A stretch of DNA of 64,000 nt, taken from contig NZ_BBQF01000004.1 in NCBI RefSeq assembly GCF_000813345.1, positions 124,001 through 188,000 of the forward strand, given 5' to 3'. The notes beneath the pieces were generated by a model, which saw only the letters and a program-made list of their open reading frames with translations, had not been told where the DNA came from and did no database searches. Position numbers and translations under genes: made by a program. Shown here piece by piece: positions 46,045-53,916 of this stretch (position 1 is its first letter; each line of letters starts with the position of its first letter). Origin of the DNA: Sulfurospirillum arsenophilum NBRC 109478 (GTDB taxonomy: Bacteria; Campylobacterota; Campylobacteria; Campylobacterales; Sulfurospirillaceae).

Positions 46045-46629
46045 TTAAATTGTGATATGTCCAGTTTTATATATCATTTTATGATTAGAGCCCATTTCGT
46101 TTTTTTCCAAAAAATCTTTAAATTCATCACTCATATTATCAGTTTTACTAAAAACTACAAAGTAACAAAAAATTTCTGGATTTTCAGCTAATAAATTGGT
46201 GAATTTATCAAAATCTTTTTTTATTGAGAGTAAAAATCTTTTATCATTTTTATATCTATTGAATTTGAGTTCAAAAATAATTCCACCTTCTAGAAAATAA
46301 AAACCTTTTGCAGGCATTTTTATTTTACTACCACTCTCAATAGTTATTTTCGAAGGATTAATCAAACTAATATCTGGCTTCATTGTGAGTTTTCTATAAT
46401 TATCAAACCAAGACACTTCAGTATGCACATAATGAGTCTTAATATCTTCTTCATTGTTTGTTCTTTCCAATCTACTTAATGACTTAATTTCTAATAATTT
46501 ATTGTAAAGAATACATTGCAAATCTGTTTCAGTTAATATTACTGCTTTATTTTCATAATAAAACTCACCAATTTCATCAATCTTTTTTTCAACTTCTTTT
46601 CTTAATTCGATATTATTGACACTATTCAC
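46045..46629 (-). CDS. PD-(D/E)XK-like protein of the SbcCD-PHP operon
   Basis: 194 residues from a GTG at 46629 with GGA seven bases upstream. A longer frame to 46722 overlaps sbcC by 80 bases and was rejected. LTMKPDISLINPSK followed by GGIIFELKFNRY gives the PD...ExK pattern of restriction-like nucleases, with an earlier helical part. It lies 13 bases after sbcC and 16 before the PHP-ATPase gene. The nuclease call rests on the motif alone. Confidence 0.6.
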   Translation of the reverse strand: MNSVNNIELRKEVEKKIDEIGEFYYENKAVILTETDLQCILYNKLLEIKSLSRLERTNNEEDIKTHYVHTEVSWFDNYRKLTMKPDISLINPSKITIESGSKIKMPAKGFYFLEGGIIFELKFNRYKNDKRFLLSIKKDFDKFTNLLAENPEIFCYFVVFSKTDNMSDEFKDFLEKNEMGSNHKMIYKTGHITI

Positions 46630-46642
46630 ATTTATCCTTTTT

Positions 46643-48997
46643 TTAAATTTCAATAACCCTCTCAAACATTTCTTTAATCTCCATTTCATGAGAGATAAGA
46701 AAGATTTGTCTGTAAGATTCACTTATCGTATGAAACGCTTCCATAATACGAATGCGTCTCTCCTCATCTTGACTTCCAAAGACTTCATCGAAAGCTAAAA
46801 AACCAATATTGCCCCCACCGCTTAGTTCTCCTAGTGTTTTAGAAATAGCAATGCGAAGCACTAAGTTCGCAAGGTCTATCTCTCCCCCACTAAACCGCTC
46901 TATAGGGTATTTAACCCCATTATCATAAATAAAGAAGTCAAATTCAGGGCTGACTTCAATGTGTTGGTATTTACCTCTGGTGATGCGTACAAACATCTCA
47001 CTTGCCACTTCACCGATACGAGGCGCTACCCTTGCGTTGATATGCGTTTTAAACTCTGTCATAATCTCTTTGAGCTTGATGTAATCGCTTTGGTCTTTCT
47101 CTTTGACTTTCAATGCTTCACGCGCTTTTGTATCTTGTGCTATTTCTTTTTTAAGTGATTCAATACTATGAATGATATTTGACTGCTCAAGAGCTGTTTT
47201 ATGCATCAGTTCAATATGAGCATCTTTTTGCTTTTCTATGCGCGAAGCTTCTTCGATGGCTTTTGTGTGAACTTCTTCTTTGTAGGTGTCAGCACTGAGA
47301 ATTTTGTATAATTCTTTGAGTCCCACTTGTTCTTCTGCAAGTTGCTTTTGAAGTGTAATAAACGAAGTTGTTTTCAAAGGAATGGTCGCAATAAGTGCTT
47401 CAAGCTTGAGCAGTTCATCCACTTGAATTTTAAGTGCTTTATGCTCTATTTTTATCTTCTCGTGTACTTTTTCATCGTAAATAATTGTTCCTAATGCATC
47501 AAGAGCTTGTTTATTGGCTTTGCCCCTGGTTTCGACTTCACTGAAAAGCTTTTGTGCTTTGGCAAGGTCTTGTGTTTTACTGGTGAGCAAGGCTATTTTG
47601 GTATGTGTCGCATTGTAAAGTTGTTCAGATTCTTGAACGTATTTTTGTTGTGCTTGGTGCTCTTGTGTTTTTATTTGCAGAGATTTTGTGGCATCATCGA
47701 TTTGTTTAGAAATGACATCGTTCATCTCTTTGGTTAAAGAGGCTAAGACATTATCGTACTGGTCAAGAAGTGGTCTTGTGCACACAGGACATGCAGAGTC
47801 ACGTCCCAATTTGGTAATGTTTTTTACTTTTTCATTGGTTTCAGAAAGCTTTACATTTTGAGTAGCGATGAGTGTTTTCATACTATTCATTGCTGTTTCA
47901 ATGGTTTGTAAAGAGGCTTTGTGTTGCGTGAGTGTTGTTTGGTGTTCAATGAGTTGTTTTTTTAATACTTCAAGCGGTTCTATTTCTTTTAAAAGTGACG
48001 CAACTTCATTTTTACGATTGTTAAATTCAATACGAAGTTGTGCAAGTTCTTTTTCCAAAGCATCCTTTTTTAAAAAGGTTGTCTTTAAAGTATCTTGGAC
48101 ACTTAATACTTTATCAAGTACTGAGAGCTTCGCTTTTAAAGGAAGGTCTTTCTCATAAGCATTTTGTTTTAGCTGTAATTCTTTTAGCTCTTCTTCAAGG
48201 CTTTTAAGTTGCTGTTGATGGATAGTGATACTTTGTTCGGCTTTGGTAACGGCTTGAAGTTTTTGAGTTTTGGCTTCTTTGGCTTTTTGTTGAAGATCAA
48301 CAGCAGCTTTAGCGCTTTCATATGCCTGTTTGATCTTTTGCTGTTCGGCTTCTAAGGTTTTGATCTGTACTTCAAGGGCTTTGAGTGCTTGCTCTTTTGC
48401 AGTTTGATCTGTTTGCAAGGCTTTGAGTGCCTCTTCGCTCATCAACTGAGCAGAGTCGTTTTTGATATCACGGTTTAGATCTCGTAAGGTATCTCGGATC
48501 AATCCCTCGATCTTATCGATCTTCTCTAAGCCTAAAAGACGGCGCATCATGGTCTTACGATCATCGTTTTTCATAGAACTAAGGGCGGTAAGCTCTTTTT
48601 GAGAGGCAAAGACGGTGTGCAAGAATGCCTCTTTTCCCATACCAAGAAGCTTAGTGATGGCAACAGTGACTTCTTTTGCTCCTGTAGTGGTTGTTTCATC
48701 ACCACATTTCAATGAGGCAGAAGCTGTCATCACCCGACCTCGAAACTCACGAATAACGGTGTACTCTTTTTCGTTGATAAAAAAGGTCAGCTCAACTTTG
48801 ACATTACCCTCTGTACCAGCAGTTTTTAGAAGCTCTTTGTTTTTATATTCGCCATAAAGCGCAAAGAAAACGGCTTCAAAGATGGTTGATTTACCACTGC
48901 CATTACGCCCTAAAATGCCACATAGCCCTTCTTCGAAAGCCATTTCATAGAAAGCATAGCGTTTAAAGTTTTGAAGGGAAAGTGTTTTAAGCGTCAT
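46643..48997 (-). CDS. sbcC: SbcC/Rad50-like ATPase
   Basis: 784 residues from the second ATG (48997), six bases after GAGG and overlapping the end of sbcD. Walker A GILGRNGSGKST, two long coiled coils, zinc hook ACPVCTRP at the centre, and C-terminal signature/Walker B (RFSGGEIDLANL, GFLAFDEVFGSQDEERR) make it a complete Rad50-type protein. With SbcD it opens hairpins and blocked DNA ends. It sits inside a transposon, not at a housekeeping site. Confidence 0.88.
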   Translation of the reverse strand: MTLKTLSLQNFKRYAFYEMAFEEGLCGILGRNGSGKSTIFEAVFFALYGEYKNKELLKTAGTEGNVKVELTFFINEKEYTVIREFRGRVMTASASLKCGDETTTTGAKEVTVAITKLLGMGKEAFLHTVFASQKELTALSSMKNDDRKTMMRRLLGLEKIDKIEGLIRDTLRDLNRDIKNDSAQLMSEEALKALQTDQTAKEQALKALEVQIKTLEAEQQKIKQAYESAKAAVDLQQKAKEAKTQKLQAVTKAEQSITIHQQQLKSLEEELKELQLKQNAYEKDLPLKAKLSVLDKVLSVQDTLKTTFLKKDALEKELAQLRIEFNNRKNEVASLLKEIEPLEVLKKQLIEHQTTLTQHKASLQTIETAMNSMKTLIATQNVKLSETNEKVKNITKLGRDSACPVCTRPLLDQYDNVLASLTKEMNDVISKQIDDATKSLQIKTQEHQAQQKYVQESEQLYNATHTKIALLTSKTQDLAKAQKLFSEVETRGKANKQALDALGTIIYDEKVHEKIKIEHKALKIQVDELLKLEALIATIPLKTTSFITLQKQLAEEQVGLKELYKILSADTYKEEVHTKAIEEASRIEKQKDAHIELMHKTALEQSNIIHSIESLKKEIAQDTKAREALKVKEKDQSDYIKLKEIMTEFKTHINARVAPRIGEVASEMFVRITRGKYQHIEVSPEFDFFIYDNGVKYPIERFSGGEIDLANLVLRIAISKTLGELSGGGNIGFLAFDEVFGSQDEERRIRIMEAFHTISESYRQIFLISHEMEIKEMFERVIEI

Positions 48998-50111
48998 CAT
49001 TGACCTCGTCGTATTGAGCAAAGAGTTCAGTGACTTTTGAATTGAGTCGTTTAAATTCATCTTCATCGTTACTTTGTTCTTTTAAAAAGGCACTAAAATG
49101 CTCTTGTAAAGAAGCTGCACTAACAGATTCTGATGAAATGGAACTTTCACTTTGAGCAAATTTACGTTGAATTTGAACACTCAACGCTGTAGGGAAAATA
49201 GCTTCAATATCATGGTTTGCAATATCGATGGATTGGGTAATGGTAAGATTTTCTAATGTAATGTAAAGTAGTGCACCTTGCATATCTTCTTTTTGAGCAT
49301 ATTCTTCAAGCTGTAAAATAATATCTTTAGTTGCATCAATCGTTAGTCTATAATTTGGGCGTAGAGTGATGGTTTGAAGATTTACATATAAATCTTCATC
49401 AAGCCCAATGCGTACATAGCCTTTATCGATTCTAACATCAGCACTGCTAGTTCTCTCGGTTGAGCCAGCATAGTAAACATTAGGATGCTTTCCAACTTTA
49501 CCAAAACCATGCCAATGCCCAAGTGCTACATAATCCATTTGAGCAAAAAGTGACTCTTTATCATGAGGATAGACACGTTCACCGTACTCTTCCATGATGT
49601 ACTTTTGACCAACAGAGCAGTGAAGCATCATAACGTTACGCTTACCTGTAACGACAGAGTTTTCACAAAGCTCTATGGCTTGTAAATTGTCAGTTTCATC
49701 GTTAATGTGTGGGATGCAATGAAATACGATATCGTCAAACTCAATCTTTTCATAGGCTTCTTCGAAAACTGAATAAATATGATCTAATGTTCTAAGCGCT
49801 AAGAGAATGGGCGAAGCGGTACGGGTACGAGGTGTTGAGTGGTTTCCAGCTATGATAATTGTGGGGATCTTTGCGATACTAAGGCGTTTTAGCGCTGAAA
49901 GGGCGAAACTAATGGCACGATTCGACGGATGTGGACGATGAAAAAGGTCACCTGTATGAATGACGTAATCTGGCTTTTCAAGAAGAATCGCATCAATCAC
50001 TTGTGTAAAGGTATCGTAAAAATCAGCCTCTCGCTGATTAATACCTGCATCATTGATTGTATCTAAATCGTTAAAGCCTAAATGCGTGTCCGAAAAATGA
50101 ATCAGTCTCAC
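48987..50111 (-). CDS. sbcD: SbcD/Mre11-like nuclease
   Basis: 374 residues from a GTG at 50111 with GAAG four bases upstream. Metallophosphoesterase motifs: FSDTHLG (about 6-12), HTGDLFHRPHPSNR, IAGNHSTP, MLHCSVGQ and LGHWHGFG. The C-terminal part would hold SbcC. It starts a tight minus-strand operon sbcD-sbcC-nuclease-PHP ATPase-small protein. A TATAAT on the minus strand (50141-50146) is 30 bases upstream. Confidence 0.88.
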   Translation of the reverse strand: MRLIHFSDTHLGFNDLDTINDAGINQREADFYDTFTQVIDAILLEKPDYVIHTGDLFHRPHPSNRAISFALSALKRLSIAKIPTIIIAGNHSTPRTRTASPILLALRTLDHIYSVFEEAYEKIEFDDIVFHCIPHINDETDNLQAIELCENSVVTGKRNVMMLHCSVGQKYIMEEYGERVYPHDKESLFAQMDYVALGHWHGFGKVGKHPNVYYAGSTERTSSADVRIDKGYVRIGLDEDLYVNLQTITLRPNYRLTIDATKDIILQLEEYAQKEDMQGALLYITLENLTITQSIDIANHDIEAIFPTALSVQIQRKFAQSESSISSESVSAASLQEHFSAFLKEQSNDEDEFKRLNSKVTELFAQYDEVNDDA

Positions 50112-50140
50112 GATGCTTCTTTGTATGATTATTTCATCAG

Positions 50141-50146
50141 ATTATA
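50141..50146 (-). promoter_or_regulatory. -10 box for the sbcD operon
   Basis: Plus ATTATA reads TATAAT on the minus strand. The 161-base gap to the divergent phosphoesterase gene (50112-50272) holds this promoter and one towards the plus side. Confidence 0.45.
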
Positions 50147-50272
50147 GCAAATAAAAATATTCTTTATACATAATTTCAATCCAACTATCACAAATTTAAG
50201 GTTAATCTTCCACTCATCATATCCTCGTTACAATAACTGCAAATTCATTTCGTCTATTTTAAAGGTAACGTT

Positions 50273-50887
50273 GTGTCATTATTCATTATTGCAGATACCC
50301 ACTTTGGTCATGACAATATTAAACTCTATGAACCTTCACGTGAAAGTATTGATGATGAAATGATGATTGATTTATGGAACAGTGTTGTAAGTGAAGAAGA
50401 TGACGTCTGGCATTTAGGGGATTTTGCATTTAAATCCAAAGGCTGGGATTATGCCAAAGTGCTTAAAGGAAGGATTACCCTTTTAAAAGGCAATCATGAT
50501 TTTAAAAAAAGCACAGCATTTTTAAAAGAACATGGTTTTGAAAGAGTGATTGATGCCATTGTGCTTGATATCCCTTTGGAAGAAAAACAGATGATTGAAC
50601 AACGCTTGCATGATACTTTTTCTCAAGAACTCTTGTCATCGTGTATTTGTTGGATTCAAGACTTTCAAGGCAAACGTATCTTATTCTCTCATTACCCCTG
50701 CTTTTATCATGATGTATATGCCAAAGAGATTGAGAATGAACGAAAAGCAGTATTAGAAACTCTGTTTGATTGGTGTCACTGTGATTTAAACTACCATGGG
50801 CATATTCACTCTAAAATCAACGAAGATAAGCGTTGTGTGAATGTTGGTGTGGAACACACACGGTTTATGCCTTTAAAGCTCTGCTAG
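50273..50887 (+). CDS. calcineurin-like metallophosphoesterase
   Basis: 204 residues from a GTG at 50273 (AAGG seven bases upstream). Metal motifs ADTHFGHDN, HLGDFAF, KGNHDF, FSHYP and YHGHIHSK are all present, so an active phosphoesterase is likely. It is divergent from sbcD. The substrate may be nucleic acid or a nucleotide. No family name can be given with confidence. Confidence 0.78.
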   Translation: MSLFIIADTHFGHDNIKLYEPSRESIDDEMMIDLWNSVVSEEDDVWHLGDFAFKSKGWDYAKVLKGRITLLKGNHDFKKSTAFLKEHGFERVIDAIVLDIPLEEKQMIEQRLHDTFSQELLSSCICWIQDFQGKRILFSHYPCFYHDVYAKEIENERKAVLETLFDWCHCDLNYHGHIHSKINEDKRCVNVGVEHTRFMPLKLC

Positions 50888-50914
50888 AGTGCTTAAATAA
50901 GGAAATCCTTTCTC

Positions 50915-51775
50915 ATGAAAATTGATATTCTCAGTGATACCCATTTTGATAGCTGGTTTGGCTATCCTCATACACAAAGTCCTACCTTCTTTCCTTCGAA
51001 AGATGCCGTGGTTGGTTTTTGGCGTACCTTTAAACCTAAAGGGGATTATTTAGTTTTAGCAGGAGATATTGGACACAGTATTGAACAAAATGTTCATATC
51101 CTCAAACATCTCAAAGAAGTCTTTTATCAAGAGATTATTCTGGTTTTAGGCAATCATGACTATTATCTTATTGGACATGAATACATCACTACCTATACAA
51201 AAGGTGGCATTCAAAAAGCAGAAGCTGCCAAAGAAGCGTATCGTAATAATGGATTTATTGTCCTCGATGGAACCACAGTTACATTAGAGGGAATCACCTT
51301 TGGTGGTGCTATGGGGTGGTATAACAGTGCTTATGTTCAAAAAAATCTTCACTCTCTTAAAGCCATGCAAACATTAGCCTATTACTATGGTGATATTGAA
51401 GCTTTTTTACAAGATCTTTGGGGTGATGCTATCAATGATAAGAAACACATGAAGATTGATTATTTCGATGCCCTATACCAAGAAGAATATACCAAATTAG
51501 AAAGTATTCATCAACACTGTGATGTTATGATTAGTCATTACAATCCAAGCATTGAGATGAAACATCAAACACCAGGTTGGGAGAAAAATCCTACCACATC
51601 ATTTTTTTGTTTTAATGCAGAAGAATTGATTCAAACAATGCGTGCCAATCTTTGGATTTACGGACATAATCATACCTCTTATGACTACACGCGTCATGAT
51701 AAACGCTTTATCACCAATGCTTTAGGTTATAAAGGGGAAGCTAAAGAGATGAGGATTGTTACGATTGAGGTATAA
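50915..51775 (+). CDS. calcineurin-like metallophosphoesterase, second copy type
   Basis: 286 residues. Motifs LSDTHFDSW, LAGDIGHS, LGNHDYY, ISHYNPS and YGHNHTSYD show an intact metal site. It follows the previous phosphoesterase by 27 bases on the same strand but is only distantly similar, so it is not a simple duplication. With SbcD this makes three such enzymes side by side. Substrate unknown. Confidence 0.78.
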   Translation: MKIDILSDTHFDSWFGYPHTQSPTFFPSKDAVVGFWRTFKPKGDYLVLAGDIGHSIEQNVHILKHLKEVFYQEIILVLGNHDYYLIGHEYITTYTKGGIQKAEAAKEAYRNNGFIVLDGTTVTLEGITFGGAMGWYNSAYVQKNLHSLKAMQTLAYYYGDIEAFLQDLWGDAINDKKHMKIDYFDALYQEEYTKLESIHQHCDVMISHYNPSIEMKHQTPGWEKNPTTSFFCFNAEELIQTMRANLWIYGHNHTSYDYTRHDKRFITNALGYKGEAKEMRIVTIEV

Positions 51776-51916
51776 CACTCGTAGCACAAGAGCATATGAA
51801 GCTATGAAAATACATTATCTTCCTGTAAGAAACTGATGGACTTTTCTTAAAGTGTTTTTATCTTTGATTTTTTTTTACATACAAAATGTTTATTAATAGA
51901 TACTTGCATACTACAT

Positions 51917-53584
51917 TTATATTTTTATAATTTTATCTAATAAAAGCTCACACCAGCTATCAATTGCGATATCGTCAATTTCATCTTTTTTATGATTATG
52001 ATGGATAAAAGCTAATTTGTATTTGGAGATAGCTTCCTTCTCCAGCATTGCATATGTTACTTTCTCTTCTTCAAAATAATATTGAATAATCGCTTCAATC
52101 GTATCAATATCATAGTTTGTTGATGAATCATCCATTGAAACAAAAAACCAAGTAGAAGGAGCCCAAGCAGTGTCTTGTTCAAATTCAACAAGATAGATGC
52201 ATCGATTATTATAGGCAAATGTTGAGAAGAGATAATTTCTTTCTTTATTTCTATGACAATTGATACAAAATGCTTTAAGTTTTTTGCGTTTTTTATTCAT
52301 GACTTGAGGAACAACATTCAAGGATATTGAATCTAATTCTTCCACACCTGTGTGTTCCATTAAGGTATCATAAAATTCAATAAAATCGGCCAAAGTAAAA
52401 AGCTTTTCTGGTTTGTCTTGAGCTACTTCAACGTAAGCTGCCTGACTCATATTTTTGTTGCCATTTGTATCTGGTGGTTCGAAACTTTGACTTCCTGTTT
52501 TATTCTCTTTACCATTAGATGGAGCAGGATTACCAGGCAACGGTGGTACATAAATATTTTCGCCCATTACATGTAAATTGCGAGTATTTGCATCTCGCTC
52601 CGCAGACTCAAAAATAATCTCAAATTGGTTTTCAGGAGAAGGAGTACCTGTTCTAATTTTATCGTCTTTAGGAAATTTTTTCCTTTGAAATCTTTTTTTC
52701 TTTCCCAGTGGGAAATTAATAGGTGGAGTTTTATTCGGGTCTTCTCCTTCTACTATTTGCTTATATAGTAATTCTTCAAACCCAAGTTCAGATTCATCAT
52801 TAATAATATTTTGAACATACAAAACAGGCTTATCTAAAAGAGTGTATTCTAAAACTTTATATGTTGCAAGTATCCTAAATTCACCACTAACAGGGAAATG
52901 GCACCTTAGTGGATATAATGTCTCGGAATAAGATTTACTTCTTTGATTAAAAAAATACTTGCATTTACTCTCAGCTTCTTTATTAATCAAGAATCGGCAT
53001 AAAAATGGGAGGTCTTTTTTATTGGCTCTTTTTTTAATAAGAATCTTGACCACATTATTTTCAAAATGCGGTTTATCATAATACAATTCATCAAGCTTTC
53101 CATTCATAATGGCTTTTTTCATAGAAGAGGAGAGAAAATAAAATCTGATAGCAATAGCAGAGCATGGGATTACCAACACACAATCTTCTTGCTCATAAAC
53201 AAGAGAAGGTTGCCTATAAAAAAAATGGTTGTGATGATGATTCAATCCATTGATCAAAATTTTCGATTCATCTCCAAAAATTATTAAATTTCGTTTGATC
53301 TCATCATGGGGTGATACTTTAATATTAATCCACTGTTTTTCTAGTGATTTATTAATACCTACCTTTTTCCCTGCTTTATAGTAATAACCCAGTTTATATT
53401 TAATTCTTAAAAGTTCTGGTGGTATTAAAACGTTTTCGTTTCTGTTAGTATAAATATCTCTAAACACCGTTATATAGTAATAAGGTTCTTCTTGAAGATG
53501 TATGTCTTGGATTTGAATTAGCTCATATGTAGCATTTGCATGTTTTTCAAAAAATTCATGGATATGCGTTGAGTTTTTTAACAT
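51917..53584 (-). CDS. candidate divergent TnsE at the right end of the element
   Basis: 555 residues (Tn7 TnsE has 538). As in TnsE there is a two-part layout: an N-terminal half with a block like IPCSAIAIRFYFLSSSMKK, a low-complexity proline-rich linker (about 335-385) and a C-terminal half ending near a conserved tryptophan (DDIAIDSWCELLLDKI), with FTLADFIEFYDTLMEH in between. These likenesses are by eye and by memory of Tn7 TnsE. TnsE directs Tn7 to replicating and conjugating DNA. Its ATG lies 60 bases from the element end, with no good ribosome site, and overlaps the stop codon of the truncated dprA frame. Confidence 0.55.
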   Translation of the reverse strand: MLKNSTHIHEFFEKHANATYELIQIQDIHLQEEPYYYITVFRDIYTNRNENVLIPPELLRIKYKLGYYYKAGKKVGINKSLEKQWINIKVSPHDEIKRNLIIFGDESKILINGLNHHHNHFFYRQPSLVYEQEDCVLVIPCSAIAIRFYFLSSSMKKAIMNGKLDELYYDKPHFENNVVKILIKKRANKKDLPFLCRFLINKEAESKCKYFFNQRSKSYSETLYPLRCHFPVSGEFRILATYKVLEYTLLDKPVLYVQNIINDESELGFEELLYKQIVEGEDPNKTPPINFPLGKKKRFQRKKFPKDDKIRTGTPSPENQFEIIFESAERDANTRNLHVMGENIYVPPLPGNPAPSNGKENKTGSQSFEPPDTNGNKNMSQAAYVEVAQDKPEKLFTLADFIEFYDTLMEHTGVEELDSISLNVVPQVMNKKRKKLKAFCINCHRNKERNYLFSTFAYNNRCIYLVEFEQDTAWAPSTWFFVSMDDSSTNYDIDTIEAIIQYYFEEEKVTYAMLEKEAISKYKLAFIHHNHKKDEIDDIAIDSWCELLLDKIIKI

Positions 53585-53614
53585 GCTGTAAAAAACCCAT
53601 TAAAGTTTTTTCTT

Positions 53615-53644
53615 GTAAATTCAAGTTTGTTGTTGTAAGTGACA
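53615..53644. repeat. right terminal inverted repeat of the Tn7-like element
   Basis: On the minus strand it reads inward as TGTCACTTAC, with AACAAACTTGAA at the same distance as in the left end. Confidence 0.85.
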
Positions 53645-53649
53645 GCCAC
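53645..53649. repeat. target site duplication, right copy (GCCAC)
   Basis: Matches 30109-30113 and directly abuts the outer TGACA end of the transposon. Confidence 0.92.
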
Positions 53650-53916
53650 CATAATCGTATTATGCACTCCAGCAGAATGATGTGCAAGTCCATCAACCCC
53701 TTGCGCACCACCGCTTACGATGCACACGCCTGCAAGGGAAAGTTTACGCGCAATCTCTTGCGTATACATTTTAGTGTAGGTGATCGGATGACGTGTGCCT
53801 ACAATGGAGATTTTAGGACGTTTGAGCATATCAGGATTGCCGAGGTAATAAAGCGGTTTGGGATAGACTTTCATCATCTCCAATTCAGGAACGTGAAAGT
53901 CTATCGTTTGGATCAT
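53645..53916 (-). pseudogene. dprA: dprA, N-terminal fragment
   Basis: Encodes the first 90 residues or so of DprA: PKPLYYLGNP, ISIVGTRHPITYT (Rossmann start) and the conserved SGGAQGVDGLAHHSA. The break falls in the codons of the next conserved strand (IMVAGTG). The frame continues 22 codons into the transposon and stops at 53578, overlapping the start of the TnsE-like gene. It begins one base into the stop of the deacetylase gene (TAATG). The second half is at 29610-30113. Confidence 0.93.

Larger units (their letters stand above)
30114..53644. mobile_element. Tn7-like transposon of 23,531 bp inserted in dprA
   Basis: Both ends start TGTCA reading inward and share the internal block AACAAACTTGAA at the same distance. 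GCCAC is duplicated on each side. The left end carries tnsA, tnsB, tnsC and tniQ/tnsD; the right end carries a TnsE-like gene. Between lie about 17 kb of cargo (phospholipase unit, exported nuclease, restriction-modification, SbcCD operon). The cargo is AT-richer than its surroundings and nearly lacks the TTACATGTAA palindrome found throughout the host DNA. All transposition genes look complete, so it may be active. Confidence 0.93.

Noticed and set aside
46630-46722. Longer start for the PD-(D/E)XK-like gene
   Set aside because: It would overlap the end of sbcC by 80 bases; a GTG at 46629 has a proper ribosome site.
30114-53644. CRISPR-associated Tn7-like element
   Set aside because: No cas genes and no regularly spaced repeats were seen; only one TniQ is present.
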